A stretch of 58,237 bases of DNA from Candidatus Dadabacteria bacterium (GTDB taxonomy: Bacteria; Desulfobacterota_D; UBA1144; Nemesobacterales; Nemesobacteraceae), in NCBI GenBank assembly GCA_026705445.1, contig JAPPAR010000041.1, positions 1 through 58,237 on the forward strand, given 5' to 3'. Below, in pieces: positions 8,126 to 16,849 of this stretch. Each line of letters opens with the position of its first letter. The stretch's first letter is position 1. Under the pieces are notes generated by a model. It did no database searches. It was given only the letters and a program-made list of their open reading frames with translations, and had not been told where the DNA came from. The translations under genes and the position numbers were made by a program.

Positions 8126-8419
8126 ATGCCTGATTCGATAAGCAAGAGTCTGAGAGGAAACGCTAGTCAATTTTTTGTTGCTGGGGAACTGTGTCGAAGG
8201 GGTTTGGGGTCCAGAGTCTTGGAGGTTGTCTCACGACACGACGGTGATACCTATCGGGCGGTGTATACAGTACGGTTTAAGGTGGCGGTCTATGTCCTGC
8301 ATGTCTTCCAAAAGAAGGCCAAGCGGGGTGCCGAGACGCCAAAACATGATATTGATTTGATCAAGAGCAGACTGAAGGTAGCGGAGCAGCATTACAAGGA
8401 AACATATGAAGGAGGCTAG
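8126..8419 (+). CDS. RelE/HigB-type toxin, Gp49-like family, probably N-terminally truncated
   Basis: The C-terminal two thirds match the phage-derived Gp49-like (PF05973) toxin family: VLEVVSRHDGDTYRAVYTVRF, then AVYVLHVFQKKAKRG, then DIDLIKSRLK. Such proteins act as mRNA interferases paired with a downstream XRE antitoxin, and that is the gene order here. Typical members are 110-125 aa and have a helical segment between an N-terminal W/LRxxAS stretch and GxGSRVLEV. In this 97 aa copy that segment (about 30 residues) seems to be missing or scrambled, so activity is doubtful. A recognisable SD is lacking. The antitoxin follows 4 bases later. Confidence 0.75.
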   Translation: MPDSISKSLRGNASQFFVAGELCRRGLGSRVLEVVSRHDGDTYRAVYTVRFKVAVYVLHVFQKKAKRGAETPKHDIDLIKSRLKVAEQHYKETYEGG

Positions 8420-8423
8420 ACCG

Positions 8424-8750
8424 ATGGAGACAGAAGAGAAGGTTGAACGTGGAAGCGGTAATGTATTTGCGGATCTGGGCCATCCAGAAGCCGAGGTTCA
8501 TCTTCTAAAGGCAGAACTCGTTACCCGAATTGACGAGATTATTCGCCGTCGCAAACTGAAGCAGGTCGATGCAGCGAAATTGCTGGGGCTGTCTCAACCT
8601 GATGTCTCCCGGCTCCTGCGAGGGAACTTTCGCGATTACTCAGTGGAGCGGCTCTTACGCCTCTTGACAGTGCTGGGACGGGATGTGGAAATTGTCATTC
8701 GAGAACCCCGTTCAAAACGACAAGGCAGACTTAGCATTGGAGCATTCTAG
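8424..8750 (+). CDS. XRE-family antitoxin (HTH_37 type)
   Basis: A 108 aa helix-turn-helix protein. The HTH lies at about residues 42-70 (KQVDAAKLLGLSQPDVSRLLRG), followed by the ALGRDVEIVI-like strand (VLGRDVEIVIRE) typical of antitoxins paired with Gp49/HigB toxins. The ATG at 8424 is preceded by GGAGG with an 8-base spacer; the upstream in-frame ATG at 8406 lies before that SD and is rejected. In known systems the antitoxin binds the toxin and represses the operon. It appears intact while the toxin looks damaged. Confidence 0.85.
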   Translation: METEEKVERGSGNVFADLGHPEAEVHLLKAELVTRIDEIIRRRKLKQVDAAKLLGLSQPDVSRLLRGNFRDYSVERLLRLLTVLGRDVEIVIREPRSKRQGRLSIGAF

Positions 8751-8824
8751 ATCCAATACTGTTTTGTGAGCGGAACTTTATTTATTCCCATTAAGTCCCA
8801 GAAACCAGAGTGAATAAAGCGACA

Positions 8825-10111
8825 ATGAAAAAAGTGTTTACATTTTCCCTTTCCGTTTCCATATTTTTTCTTTTTTTCCTTGTTCTTCAGCAGATTTCCG
8901 TTTCCGCACAGGTGTTATCTTCCGGTGAGGAAATTTTCATCCAAGGGAAATGCGTAAGATGCCATACGATTGGAAAAGGAAGGTTCGTGGGTCCCGATCT
9001 TCTGGGTGTAGGGGAGAGGTACTCAAGAGATGATTTGATCAGATGGGCCAAGGATCCGGAGAGCCTTTACTCTGAAAAAAAGAAAAAACCGATAAACGAG
9101 GGCTACCCTCCGATGCCACCCATGAATCTCTCAGAAAGCGACGCACAGAGAGTTGCCGATTACCTGCTGGAGTACACGCCTCCCCCGGGCCTCTCTGAAA
9201 GTGGAACGATAATGGGTCAGGTAAGGAACATCACTACACAGAAGCCGCAAGAGGGCCAGGATGTCGTTTTGATCTCGTACATGGGAGACAGGAAGGAAGA
9301 GCGGCATTTCGCCAAATCGGATTCGCTGGGCAGATTTTCTTTTCCCTCGCTGCGGTGGGACAGAAGCTATGAGATCGCGCTTTTTCACCAGGGAGTTCAG
9401 TATGTTTCGGGGAAAATGGTTTTTCTTCCGGGGAAGGATGAAATCACACTCGATCTCCCTGTCTACGATACCACGAGTTCTGACGAGAACATCTCCCTAC
9501 TGTCGTTAAACGTGATTATCTACCCGAATGACGAGGGCTCCAAGGTGAATGTAACTTCCCTTCACGCCTTTGAGAACTCGGGCGACACCGTTTTTACGGG
9601 GGAGCAGACGGATTCGGATACTACGACGCTTGTCTTTCCGATTCCCGAAAATGCGGTGGACGTTACTTTTTCAGACGGTGTCAATCCGGAGGCCGTTGTA
9701 AGGAAAGAAGAAAAGCTTTACAGCAGACTTCCTTTTCTTCCGGGGATGAAGAGGGTTGCCCTTGGTTATTCTCTCCCTCTTTCGCAAATCGGGGAGAATT
9801 TCTCGATAGGCTTTGACTATGAGGTCGGCGACCTTGCGGTGTTTGCAAGAAAAACGGAGCTTGGAATCCGACTTGAGCGGCCCCAAGCGGTTGCGGAAGA
9901 GGTCATGATTCATGACGAGGCGTTTTTGAAATACGTCCTGTCTGGCGTAAAACCTGGCGGCATAGTTTTAGTCGTTTCCAATACTTCCTTTCTTATGAGC
10001 AACCTGAGCAGATATCTGCCCGTGGCACTCTTCTTTGTTTTTGCCGCAGTGGGAATCATGTATTTTCTCTACGGCAAGAACAGGTTTTCAAGTATGAATT
10101 CAGAAAAATAA
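8825..10111 (+). CDS. Membrane-anchored monohaem cytochrome c with carboxypeptidase-regulatory-like domain
   Basis: A 428 aa secreted protein with several regions. A signal peptide spans about 1-29 (ending VSAQ). A class-I cytochrome c domain follows (30-120) with one CVRCH haem site (Cys43, Cys46, His47) and candidate axial Met97 or Met100. Next come a beta-sandwich resembling carboxypeptidase regulatory-like domains (about 127-205) and a further beta-rich region. A C-terminal membrane helix (about 404-421) ends in a basic tail. It would be a substrate of the adjacent Ccm system. The ATG at 8825 was preferred because the peptide then starts MKKVFTF; an upstream GTG at 8810 is possible. The electron partner is unknown. 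Confidence 0.8.
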   Translation: MKKVFTFSLSVSIFFLFFLVLQQISVSAQVLSSGEEIFIQGKCVRCHTIGKGRFVGPDLLGVGERYSRDDLIRWAKDPESLYSEKKKKPINEGYPPMPPMNLSESDAQRVADYLLEYTPPPGLSESGTIMGQVRNITTQKPQEGQDVVLISYMGDRKEERHFAKSDSLGRFSFPSLRWDRSYEIALFHQGVQYVSGKMVFLPGKDEITLDLPVYDTTSSDENISLLSLNVIIYPNDEGSKVNVTSLHAFENSGDTVFTGEQTDSDTTTLVFPIPENAVDVTFSDGVNPEAVVRKEEKLYSRLPFLPGMKRVALGYSLPLSQIGENFSIGFDYEVGDLAVFARKTELGIRLERPQAVAEEVMIHDEAFLKYVLSGVKPGGIVLVVSNTSFLMSNLSRYLPVALFFVFAAVGIMYFLYGKNRFSSMNSEK

Positions 10112-10149
10112 AGACGGTTTCAGACTGGAGGATTTCTTTCTTTTAAAAA

Positions 10150-11325
10150 ATGAGCGACCCGCAGAAAAATCCACCGCCCTTGCTTAACAGAAGCTTTGTG
10201 CTTGTAACTTTTCTCGGGTGCCTGTATTTCTTTAACTTCCATTCGTTTCTCCTTCTTCCCATTAGAATTTCCGAGCTTGGAGGAACCGAGAAGATCGTGG
10301 GGTTCGTGATGGGCATCGCGGGGCTAAGCACCCTTTTTCTTACACCTTACGCCGGTCACATAACAGACAGGTATGGAAAAAAGCTGTTTGTGCTGCTGGG
10401 GTTCGCGCTGCTCGCCGCTTCGACGTTTCCGCTGGCCTTCCTAGACAGGGTCGATTACCTCTACTACGTTATTAGGATAGTTCACGGTTGCTCCTTCTCC
10501 CTTTTCTTTGTAGCGGCGGGGGCGCTTACGGTTGATGTCTCAAGCGAGCAGAGAAGGGCTCAGGCGCTCGGCATATACGGTGTCTTCACGATAATAAACT
10601 ATGCTATTGCCCCTTACGTAGGCTCCATCCTGATAAAGAATTTCGGTTTTGATTTCTTTGTTTTTTTCCTTACAGTTACCGCGCTTTTGGGTTTTTTAGT
10701 CTCCTTTATGATCCGGGAGGGAAAGAAAGCGCCGACGCCAAAAGACGGGGGACGAAGCTATGCGGACTGTCTTCGGGACAGAGCTACCTTTGTGTCCTCC
10801 GCAACGCTCTTTATATGCGGGGCGGCGTTTATAACGACGTTTAACTTCGTCTCCATCTTCTCTCTTTCGATAAACATAGAGAACTTTCACGTTTATTTTC
10901 TTTCCTACACCCTCTCGGTGCTTGCGATCAGGGTGTTCCTCGGCTGGGTTCCCGACAGGTACGGGAAGTGGAGAGTAGCTTCTCCCTTTGTTTTCTTTCT
11001 GGGGCTGAGTGTCTTCATGCTGAGTTTTGCGCACGAGGTAAAGCTTCTTGCTCTCTGCGGAATCATATTCGGCTGCGCGCACGGATTTGTGTATCCTTCA
11101 ATATATTCGATCATAATAGAATCGAATCCCAAGGAGGCCAGGGCAAAAGCTTTTGCCATAAGCAGTGTCTCGTTCACGGGCGGCGGAATGTTGGGGTCTT
11201 TTGTTTTCGGAGTCGTGGCGGAGCTTTTCGGATTCAGGACGATGTTTGTTTCAATAGCTCTTATGGTATTTCTAGGTTTCTTATTTTTCACCCGAAGCTC
11301 AGTCTTGAGGGAGCGCAAAATATGA
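10150..11325 (+). CDS. Major facilitator superfamily transporter
   Basis: A 391 aa membrane protein with about 12 hydrophobic segments and the MFS motif A in the first half (GHITDRYGKK, about residues 64-73). A weaker repeat in the second half is WVPDRYGKWR. Substrate cannot be told from the sequence; single-component proton-driven export of a small molecule is typical. A GGAGG lies about 15 bases upstream of the start, further than ideal. The stop overlaps the next gene by 4 bases, so the transporter and the thioesterase are cotranscribed. Confidence 0.85.
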   Translation: MSDPQKNPPPLLNRSFVLVTFLGCLYFFNFHSFLLLPIRISELGGTEKIVGFVMGIAGLSTLFLTPYAGHITDRYGKKLFVLLGFALLAASTFPLAFLDRVDYLYYVIRIVHGCSFSLFFVAAGALTVDVSSEQRRAQALGIYGVFTIINYAIAPYVGSILIKNFGFDFFVFFLTVTALLGFLVSFMIREGKKAPTPKDGGRSYADCLRDRATFVSSATLFICGAAFITTFNFVSIFSLSINIENFHVYFLSYTLSVLAIRVFLGWVPDRYGKWRVASPFVFFLGLSVFMLSFAHEVKLLALCGIIFGCAHGFVYPSIYSIIIESNPKEARAKAFAISSVSFTGGGMLGSFVFGVVAELFGFRTMFVSIALMVFLGFLFFTRSSVLRERKI

Positions 11326-11714
11326 GCAGACAACCAATCAGACTTCCTTCCGGTCACCCGGAGATCTTCGACACGATGAAAATAGATATCCTGCGCATGG
11401 AAAACGGGGAGTCAGAGCTTTCCATGCCGTTTCTTGAGGAATATACGCAGCACTACGGAATGCTTCATGGCGGTGTCATTTTCACCTTGGCGGACGCGGC
11501 CTGCGGAGTCGCGGTTGCCAGTGTTGCAAAAGAGGGGAAAAAGTTCCTCACGTCCGGAATGAACATAAACTACATCGAGCCCATCAGGGAGGGTGTTACG
11601 ATTTGTCGCGCCAAGGTGCTCAGGCAAGGGAGAATAATGCCCGTTGAGAGCGAGGTCTGGAATTCGGGTGTTTGCGCGGCAAAGGCCACTGCCATTTATA
11701 CCTTAGTTGATTGA
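11322..11714 (+). CDS. PaaI-like hotdog-fold thioesterase
   Basis: A 130 aa hotdog protein of the PaaI/YdiI thioesterase group, which hydrolyses acyl- or aryl-CoA. The signature HGGVIFTLADAACGVA is at residues 49-64, with the expected Asp at 58 and the conserved HGG. The central SGMNINYIEPIREG strand is also typical. The ATG overlaps the MFS stop (ATGA) and has GAGGGAG upstream; longer readings into the transporter gene were rejected. It ends 6 bases from the convergent rsmE. The natural acyl substrate is unknown. Confidence 0.88.
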   Translation: MSRQPIRLPSGHPEIFDTMKIDILRMENGESELSMPFLEEYTQHYGMLHGGVIFTLADAACGVAVASVAKEGKKFLTSGMNINYIEPIREGVTICRAKVLRQGRIMPVESEVWNSGVCAAKATAIYTLVD

Positions 11715-11720
11715 TCCCGG

Positions 11721-12455
11721 TTAGATATCTCCGTAGCGGGACTGCAAAAGTGCCAAGCTTACCACCGAAGCTGTTTCCGCCCTCAGTATTCTTTCTCCAA
11801 GCCCGAGCACCGTATAACCTTTTTCCTTTGCCAGGGCGATTTCCTGTTCCGAAAAACCTCCCTCGGGGCCTATGAAGAGATTTATCGTTCTTACGGATTT
11901 CCCGCGAGAACTCATGTGATCTCTGAGCAGTTCGCCTTGGTTTTCGTAAAGTATTATTTTCATCTCGCTTTCGTTTCTTATTTCAAGGGACCCCCGAAGA
12001 TCAACCGGTTCTGAAACCGCAGGCGGTACAGTTCTTCCACATTGCTTTGTTGATTCCAGCGCTATCTTGTTCCATCTGTCCACCTTGGCGGTCGATCTCA
12101 CTTGGGTTCTCTCGGAAATTACCGGGAAAATCCCCGATACCCCCAGCTGGGTCGCCTGACTGATTACCGTGTCCATCCTGTTCCCCTTGAGAATTGCCTG
12201 AAAGAGATTCAGTTCCAGCTTCGATTCCGTTTGCAGCCGGAGGGTGCTGTCAACTTTAACCGCGATGGTTCCAGAAGAGATATCCATTATCACTCCTTCA
12301 TACTCAATGGATTCGGTGTCAAAGACCGTTATGCGGTCCCCGGCCGCCAGCCTCAGCACTTTCGTTATATGCGTGTAGTCGCTCTCGGATATTTTTCCGC
12401 GAAGGGTTCCGTCATCTTCTATGGATGGCTCTTTTCTGATCGGAAATCTCGGCAT
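11721..12455 (-). CDS. rsmE: 16S rRNA (uracil-1498-N3)-methyltransferase RsmE
   Basis: RsmE methylates N3 of U1498 in 16S rRNA of the 30S subunit. The 244 aa protein has an N-terminal PUA-like domain (about 1-75) and a C-terminal SPOUT methyltransferase domain. The SPOUT knot is marked by LFIGPEGGFSEQEI (about 192-206) and GLGERILRAETA near the C-terminus, which form the SAM site. Length is normal. It is downstream of cobA-hemD with an 18-base gap, suggesting a two-gene operon. Confidence 0.95.
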   Translation of the reverse strand: MPRFPIRKEPSIEDDGTLRGKISESDYTHITKVLRLAAGDRITVFDTESIEYEGVIMDISSGTIAVKVDSTLRLQTESKLELNLFQAILKGNRMDTVISQATQLGVSGIFPVISERTQVRSTAKVDRWNKIALESTKQCGRTVPPAVSEPVDLRGSLEIRNESEMKIILYENQGELLRDHMSSRGKSVRTINLFIGPEGGFSEQEIALAKEKGYTVLGLGERILRAETASVVSLALLQSRYGDI

Positions 12456-12473
12456 TTCAAGGTGCCTGCCTTC

Positions 12474-13985
12474 TTATGAGAGATAAAAGTCCAGGATTTT
12501 TTCTTTAAGGCCTAGGGTCGTATGGATGTCAGCGGTTACCACCGGGGTAAAACCGTGGCCGAGTAGCGTCGCGGCCGTTACGGGTCCTATGCAGGCAAAC
12601 CCGGTTTTGGCGAAAAGTTCCGGGTTTTCTCCAAGAAGCGAGAAGAAATTCGTTACGGTCGAGGAGCTTGTGAACGTTACGAGGTCTATCTCCGCGCCGG
12701 AGAGTCTCATTTTCATCAGGTCAAGTTCTTCCTTTGTATAGTCTGGAACAAGAGTTTCATAAACGCAGAGCACCTCCACCGTGGCTCCCATCGCCCGTAG
12801 CGTTTCAGGGAGAAGCTCCCTTGCCACAAGTGCCCTTGGGATAAGTATTTTCTTGCCGTCGAGGTTTAGCTTCTCCGCAAGCGAAATTATTCCCTCGGCC
12901 TTATAGACCGCGGGCATGTAATCCGTCGTAAGGTTGTATTTTAGCAGTTCTTCCGACGTTTTCTCTCCTATGGCTATTGTCTTCTTGCCTTTTAGATCTC
13001 GCGAGTCCTTTCCATGAGAGGCAAGCACCTCAAAATAGTTGCTGACTCCGTTTACGCTTGTGAACACCAGAAAGTCGTAGTCTTCAAGGCTCCGTACCGA
13101 AAGTAGTTGCTCTCCGGTATCCCTTATGGGCTTTATTTCGATCGTGGGGAATTCAATGGTCTTTGCTCCGCAGGAGCCAAGAAGCTCTGCGAACTCGGAT
13201 GAAGCTTCTTTTTCTCTTGTTACCATTACGGTTTTTCCGAAAAGAGGTTTCTTTTCATACCACCCTATTGCTTCTGCCAGCCCAGCTACTTCTCCGACCA
13301 CTATGGTGGCCGGGGTCTGCACGTCAAGGACTCTGGTTTTTTCCGCTATGTCGGAAATGGTTCCCACGACGGATTTCTGTTCGGGCAGCGTGCCGCAGGA
13401 TATGACTGCGACGGGAGTAGACGGTTCCTTTCCGAGCTCAAGCAGTTTTTTCATTATGCTCTCGATGTTGTTTAGTCCCATGAGAAATACCAGTGTTTCT
13501 ATCTGAGCCGGATCGTAGTCAAAACCCTCTCCCTGATGATGTCCGGTGAAGACTGCGAAAGAAGAATTGAATTGCCTGTGAGTAATGGGAATTCCTCCGT
13601 AAGCCGGCACCGCGGTAACGGAGCTTACTCCCGGGACGATCTCGATATCGATGCCGTTCTGAACTATCGCCTCGGCTTCCTCTCCACCCCTTCCGAAAAC
13701 AAAAGGGTCGCCCCCTTTTAGTCTGGCCACCGTCTTTCCCTCTTTTGCCTTGCTTACGAGAAGCTCATTTATCTCTTCTTGGGATATATGGGCCCGTCCC
13801 ATTGTCTTGCCTGCAAAAAGAAGTTCCGCGTCGGGACGGCAGAATTTAAGAATCTGGGGATTTACCAGAGAGTCATAGATTACCACCTGTGCTTCCCCGA
13901 GCAGTTTCTTTCCCTTTAGGGTAAGAAGTCCCGCATCGCCGGGACCTGCACCGATCAGATAAACCCTGCCTTTTTTTTCGCTCAT
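12474..13985 (-). CDS. cobA-hemD: Uroporphyrinogen-III C-methyltransferase / uroporphyrinogen-III synthase fusion (CobA-HemD)
   Basis: A 503 aa bifunctional tetrapyrrole enzyme. The N-terminal SUMT domain (about 1-240) carries LIGAGPGDAGLLTLKG and GDPFVFGRGGEE. It makes precorrin-2 from uroporphyrinogen III, leading to sirohaem, cobalamin or haem d1/alternative haem routes. The C-terminal HemD domain (about 250-503) has the MVTREKEASSEF entry strand and the VFTSVNGVSNYF and TFTSSSTVTNFF motifs; it cyclises hydroxymethylbilane. Such fusions are common in Firmicutes, Deltaproteobacteria and related groups. It supplies the haem/sirohaem branch close to the ccm genes. It is divergent from uvrB. 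Confidence 0.95.
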   Translation of the reverse strand: MSEKKGRVYLIGAGPGDAGLLTLKGKKLLGEAQVVIYDSLVNPQILKFCRPDAELLFAGKTMGRAHISQEEINELLVSKAKEGKTVARLKGGDPFVFGRGGEEAEAIVQNGIDIEIVPGVSSVTAVPAYGGIPITHRQFNSSFAVFTGHHQGEGFDYDPAQIETLVFLMGLNNIESIMKKLLELGKEPSTPVAVISCGTLPEQKSVVGTISDIAEKTRVLDVQTPATIVVGEVAGLAEAIGWYEKKPLFGKTVMVTREKEASSEFAELLGSCGAKTIEFPTIEIKPIRDTGEQLLSVRSLEDYDFLVFTSVNGVSNYFEVLASHGKDSRDLKGKKTIAIGEKTSEELLKYNLTTDYMPAVYKAEGIISLAEKLNLDGKKILIPRALVARELLPETLRAMGATVEVLCVYETLVPDYTKEELDLMKMRLSGAEIDLVTFTSSSTVTNFFSLLGENPELFAKTGFACIGPVTAATLLGHGFTPVVTADIHTTLGLKEKILDFYLS

Positions 13986-14223
13986 GGAACCGTGGATTGC
14001 TGGGTAGAGACCCCGGAGAAATTCACCTGTCCGTTTCTTTGTACATTACACCTGAGGTGAAAAACGGTGTCGCAACGCCGCTTTTCGCCTGTTCTCTGCT
14101 CCAAAATTATATTATTTCTCATGGGTTGGCTCCTGTAAAATCACCGAAAGACTGTTTCTGCGACTATGGTTGAGCCTTTGCGTGTTTATGATGGCCGTAC
14201 GGGTGGTTAAAATAGTCTCCGAA

Positions 14224-16242
14224 ATGGATTCCGGGAAATCTCTGTTTAACCTCAAAAGCCCCTTTGAACCCAAGGGAGATCAGCCCCGGGCCATCTCCGC
14301 ATTGGGTAAAGGGCTGAAGCTAGGATGCAAGGATCAGGTTCTCCTTGGAGTTACCGGAAGCGGCAAGACCTTTACCGTAGCCCAGGTTATCCGTGACGCC
14401 GGACGTCCCACGCTGATACTTGTTCACAACAAGACACTGGCTGCGCAGATATACGCCGAACTGCGCGATTTTTTCCCCGAAAACGAAGTTCACTATTTCG
14501 TGAGCTACTACGACTACTATCAGCCCGAAGCCTATATCCCCGAGACCGATACGTACATAGAGAAAGACGCATCGATAAACGAATACATAGACCGCATGCG
14601 CCACGCCGCCACCAAGGCCCTTTTCAGACGAAGGGATGTGATAATCGTTTCAAGCGTTTCGGCTATCTACGGAATCGGGGCTCCCAAGGTTTATTACGGC
14701 ATGCTTACCGAGATCGAAGTGGGGATGGAGCTTTCAAGAAATGGTTTTGCCCTCAGGCTTGAGGAGGTGCGTTACGAAAGAAAGATCGACGAGCTTGACA
14801 GGGGCACCTACAGGGTTAGGGGGGACGTAGTGGACGTGTTTCCCTCGCATGAGGAATCGACCGCGCTCAGAGTCGAGTTTTTCGGAGACTCAATAGAGAC
14901 GATACGCGCTATAGACCCTCTAAGCGGCAAGGCCGCCGGGGAGGTCCGGGAAGTCTCCATTTTCCCGGGTTCTCATTACGTGGCCCCCAAGAGTGTTGTT
15001 GAGCAGGCGGTCGAGAACATAGACAGGGAGCTTGAGGCCAGGCTTGCTGAACTCAAGGAGAGGGGAATGGAACTTGAGGCCGGCCGGCTTGAGGAAAGGA
15101 CCAGGTTTGATCTTGAGTTGCTGGATACGATGGGTTTTTGTCCCGGCATCGAGAATTATTCAAGATACATTTCCGGACGGCGCCCCGGAGAGCCTCCCTA
15201 CACGCTTCTTGATTATTTCCCCGAAGATTTTCTATGCGTGATTGATGAAAGTCACCAGATGATTCCGCAGCTTCGGGGCATGTACCTCGGTGACAGAAGC
15301 AGGAAGCTCTCTCTGGTTGAAAATGGTTTCCGGCTTCCTTCGGCGTTTGATAATCGCCCGCTTAATTTTGAGGAGTTCGAAGCCAAGATTGGACAGGTGA
15401 TATACGTTTCGGCTACCCCAGGGCCTTACGAACTCGCAGCGGCCCGCAGTAACGTCGTTGAGCAGATCATACGGCCGACGGGCCTTGCCGATCCCTTAAT
15501 TGAAACCCGCACCGCCCAGAACCAGGTGGACGATCTGTTTGATGAACTAAGAAAAGTGGCTGCCGGAGGGCAGAGGGCCCTCGTTACGACGCTTACAAAG
15601 AAGATGGCAGAAGACCTTACGGACTATTATCGGGAGCTCGGCCTGCGGATTGAATACCTGCATTCGGAGATTGACACGCTCGAGAGAATAAAGATCGTAA
15701 GGGACTTAAGAGCCGCAAGATTTGACGTTCTGATCGGAATAAATCTTCTTCGGGAAGGACTCGACATACCCGAGGTTTCCCTTGTTGCAGTGCTTGATGC
15801 CGACAAAGAAGGATACCTTCGCTCGGAAACGTCGCTTGTTCAGGTTTTCGGCCGGGCAGCGAGAAATGTTTCTGGCAGGGTGATTCTCTACGCAGACACC
15901 ATGACGGGGTCTATGCGCGCCGCCATGGCGGAAACCCGCAGAAGAAGAAATATCCAGATGGAGTACAACGCTGAAAACAATATAGTTCCGAGAAGCATCG
16001 AAAAAAACATAACCGACGTACTGGGTTCCATATACGAGTCTGACTACCTCGAGATTTCCGGTACGGAGGAGGAAGATCTCCTCGATATCCCCCCGAACAA
16101 GATCCCGGGAACTATAGCCAAGCTCTCGAGGGAGATGAAGTCCGCCGCGAAGAAGCTTGAATTCGAGAAGGCGGCCGAATTCAGAAACAGGATAAGAAAA
16201 CTCCAGGAGCTTGAGCTCAAATACGCCGAAGGGGTCGCGTGA
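14224..16242 (+). CDS. uvrB: UvrABC excinuclease subunit B
   Basis: UvrB is the damage-verifying helicase-like subunit of nucleotide excision repair. From the chosen ATG it has 672 aa. Walker A GVTGSGKT is at 42-49, the DNA-clamping beta-hairpin YYDYYQPEAYIPETDTY at about 97-113, helicase motifs include DESHQMIPQ and GLDIPEV, and a C-terminal UVR domain binds UvrC (about 635-670). In-frame starts further up (TTG 14170, ATG 14191) would add residues before the conserved MDSGKSLFNLKSPF. No SD precedes 14224, but TAAAAT lies 10 bases upstream, so the mRNA may be leaderless. An intrinsic terminator follows at once. Confidence 0.95.
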   Translation: MDSGKSLFNLKSPFEPKGDQPRAISALGKGLKLGCKDQVLLGVTGSGKTFTVAQVIRDAGRPTLILVHNKTLAAQIYAELRDFFPENEVHYFVSYYDYYQPEAYIPETDTYIEKDASINEYIDRMRHAATKALFRRRDVIIVSSVSAIYGIGAPKVYYGMLTEIEVGMELSRNGFALRLEEVRYERKIDELDRGTYRVRGDVVDVFPSHEESTALRVEFFGDSIETIRAIDPLSGKAAGEVREVSIFPGSHYVAPKSVVEQAVENIDRELEARLAELKERGMELEAGRLEERTRFDLELLDTMGFCPGIENYSRYISGRRPGEPPYTLLDYFPEDFLCVIDESHQMIPQLRGMYLGDRSRKLSLVENGFRLPSAFDNRPLNFEEFEAKIGQVIYVSATPGPYELAAARSNVVEQIIRPTGLADPLIETRTAQNQVDDLFDELRKVAAGGQRALVTTLTKKMAEDLTDYYRELGLRIEYLHSEIDTLERIKIVRDLRAARFDVLIGINLLREGLDIPEVSLVAVLDADKEGYLRSETSLVQVFGRAARNVSGRVILYADTMTGSMRAAMAETRRRRNIQMEYNAENNIVPRSIEKNITDVLGSIYESDYLEISGTEEEDLLDIPPNKIPGTIAKLSREMKSAAKKLEFEKAAEFRNRIRKLQELELKYAEGVA

Positions 16243-16272
16243 CAATCGGGTATTTTCTTGCCGATTTTTTTG
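16243..16272 (+). terminator. Intrinsic terminator of uvrB
   Basis: AATCGG (16244-16249) pairs with CCGATT (16261-16266) across an 11-base loop and is followed by a T run to 16271. It starts one base after the uvrB stop codon. Confidence 0.7.
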
Positions 16273-16285
16273 TTTTATGTAGAAT
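16258..16285 (+). promoter_or_regulatory. Candidate promoter of the rimP-nusA-infB operon
   Basis: TTGCCG (16258-16263), a 16-base spacer, then TAGAAT (16280-16285; five of six matches to TATAAT). It overlaps the 3' arm of the uvrB terminator. Transcription would begin near 16292, upstream of the leader hairpin at 16302-16328. Confidence 0.5.
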
Positions 16286-16301
16286 TTAAACCGCTTTGGA
16301 A

Positions 16302-16328
16302 AGAGTGGGTCTTTACCCGCTCTTTTTT
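16302..16328 (+). terminator. Leader terminator/attenuator ahead of rimP-nusA
   Basis: AGAGTGGGT (16302-16310) pairs with ACCCGCTCT (16315-16323), nine base pairs including one G-T, with a CTTT loop and a T run through 16328. It lies between the candidate promoter and the rimP start at 16361, so it could reduce readthrough into the nus operon. A NusA-responsive leader terminator is known for the equivalent operon in Bacillus subtilis. Confidence 0.65.
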
Positions 16329-16360
16329 GTTGAAGGGTATGAAAGACACGGAGAAATTTT

Positions 16361-16849
16361 GTGGAAAAGGCTAACGGTAAGCTTGAAAAAGCGGTTCTGG
16401 AGGTTCTTCACCCGATTGTCGAGGAAAACTCCTGCGAGCTTGTGGATATAAAGTATCTGAGGGAAAGAGGTGGCAGGGTCTTGAGGGTATTTCTTGACAA
16501 GGAGGGCGGGGTCACCGTTGATGACTGCGCTAACGTGAGCAGAGAGCTCGGTGTGGTTCTGGATGCCTACGACATAATGCCGCAGCATTCTTACACGCTT
16601 GAGGTATCTTCTCCCGGTCTCAGGAGGCCTCTTAACAGGCAAAGCGACTACGAGAGGTTCAAGGGAAGGAAAGTGAAGATAAAGACCACGGATCCGGTCG
16701 ATGACAGAAAGATTTTTTCTGGAACGCTTCTCGGAATGGAAGGGGAAATGATTCTGGTGGAAGTTGATGGCCGTTCCTACAGCGTGCCTTTCGGCTCCGT
16801 CAGCAGGGCGAACTTGGAAATTGATTTTGGGAAAGGAGCGAGAAAATGA
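16361..16849 (+). CDS. rimP: Ribosome maturation factor RimP
   Basis: RimP assists 30S subunit assembly, around S12 and the 5' domain of 16S rRNA. The 162 aa protein has the N-terminal domain with ENSCELVDIKYLRE and LRVFLDKEGGVTVDDC, the LEVSSPGLRRPL motif (about 85-97), and a C-terminal SH3-like barrel. The start is GTG with CGGAG about seven bases upstream. It overlaps nusA by 4 bases, the usual operon arrangement. This is the first gene of a long translation operon. Confidence 0.95.
   Translation: MEKANGKLEKAVLEVLHPIVEENSCELVDIKYLRERGGRVLRVFLDKEGGVTVDDCANVSRELGVVLDAYDIMPQHSYTLEVSSPGLRRPLNRQSDYERFKGRKVKIKTTDPVDDRKIFSGTLLGMEGEMILVEVDGRSYSVPFGSVSRANLEIDFGKGARK

Noticed and set aside
8406-8423. 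ATG at 8406 as the antitoxin start
   Set aside because: The strong GGAGG (8411-8415) lies downstream of it and is ideally spaced for the ATG at 8424.
14166-14210. A 14-codon mini-ORF upstream of uvrB as a possible leader peptide
   Set aside because: It has no SD and probably lies upstream of the likely transcription start.
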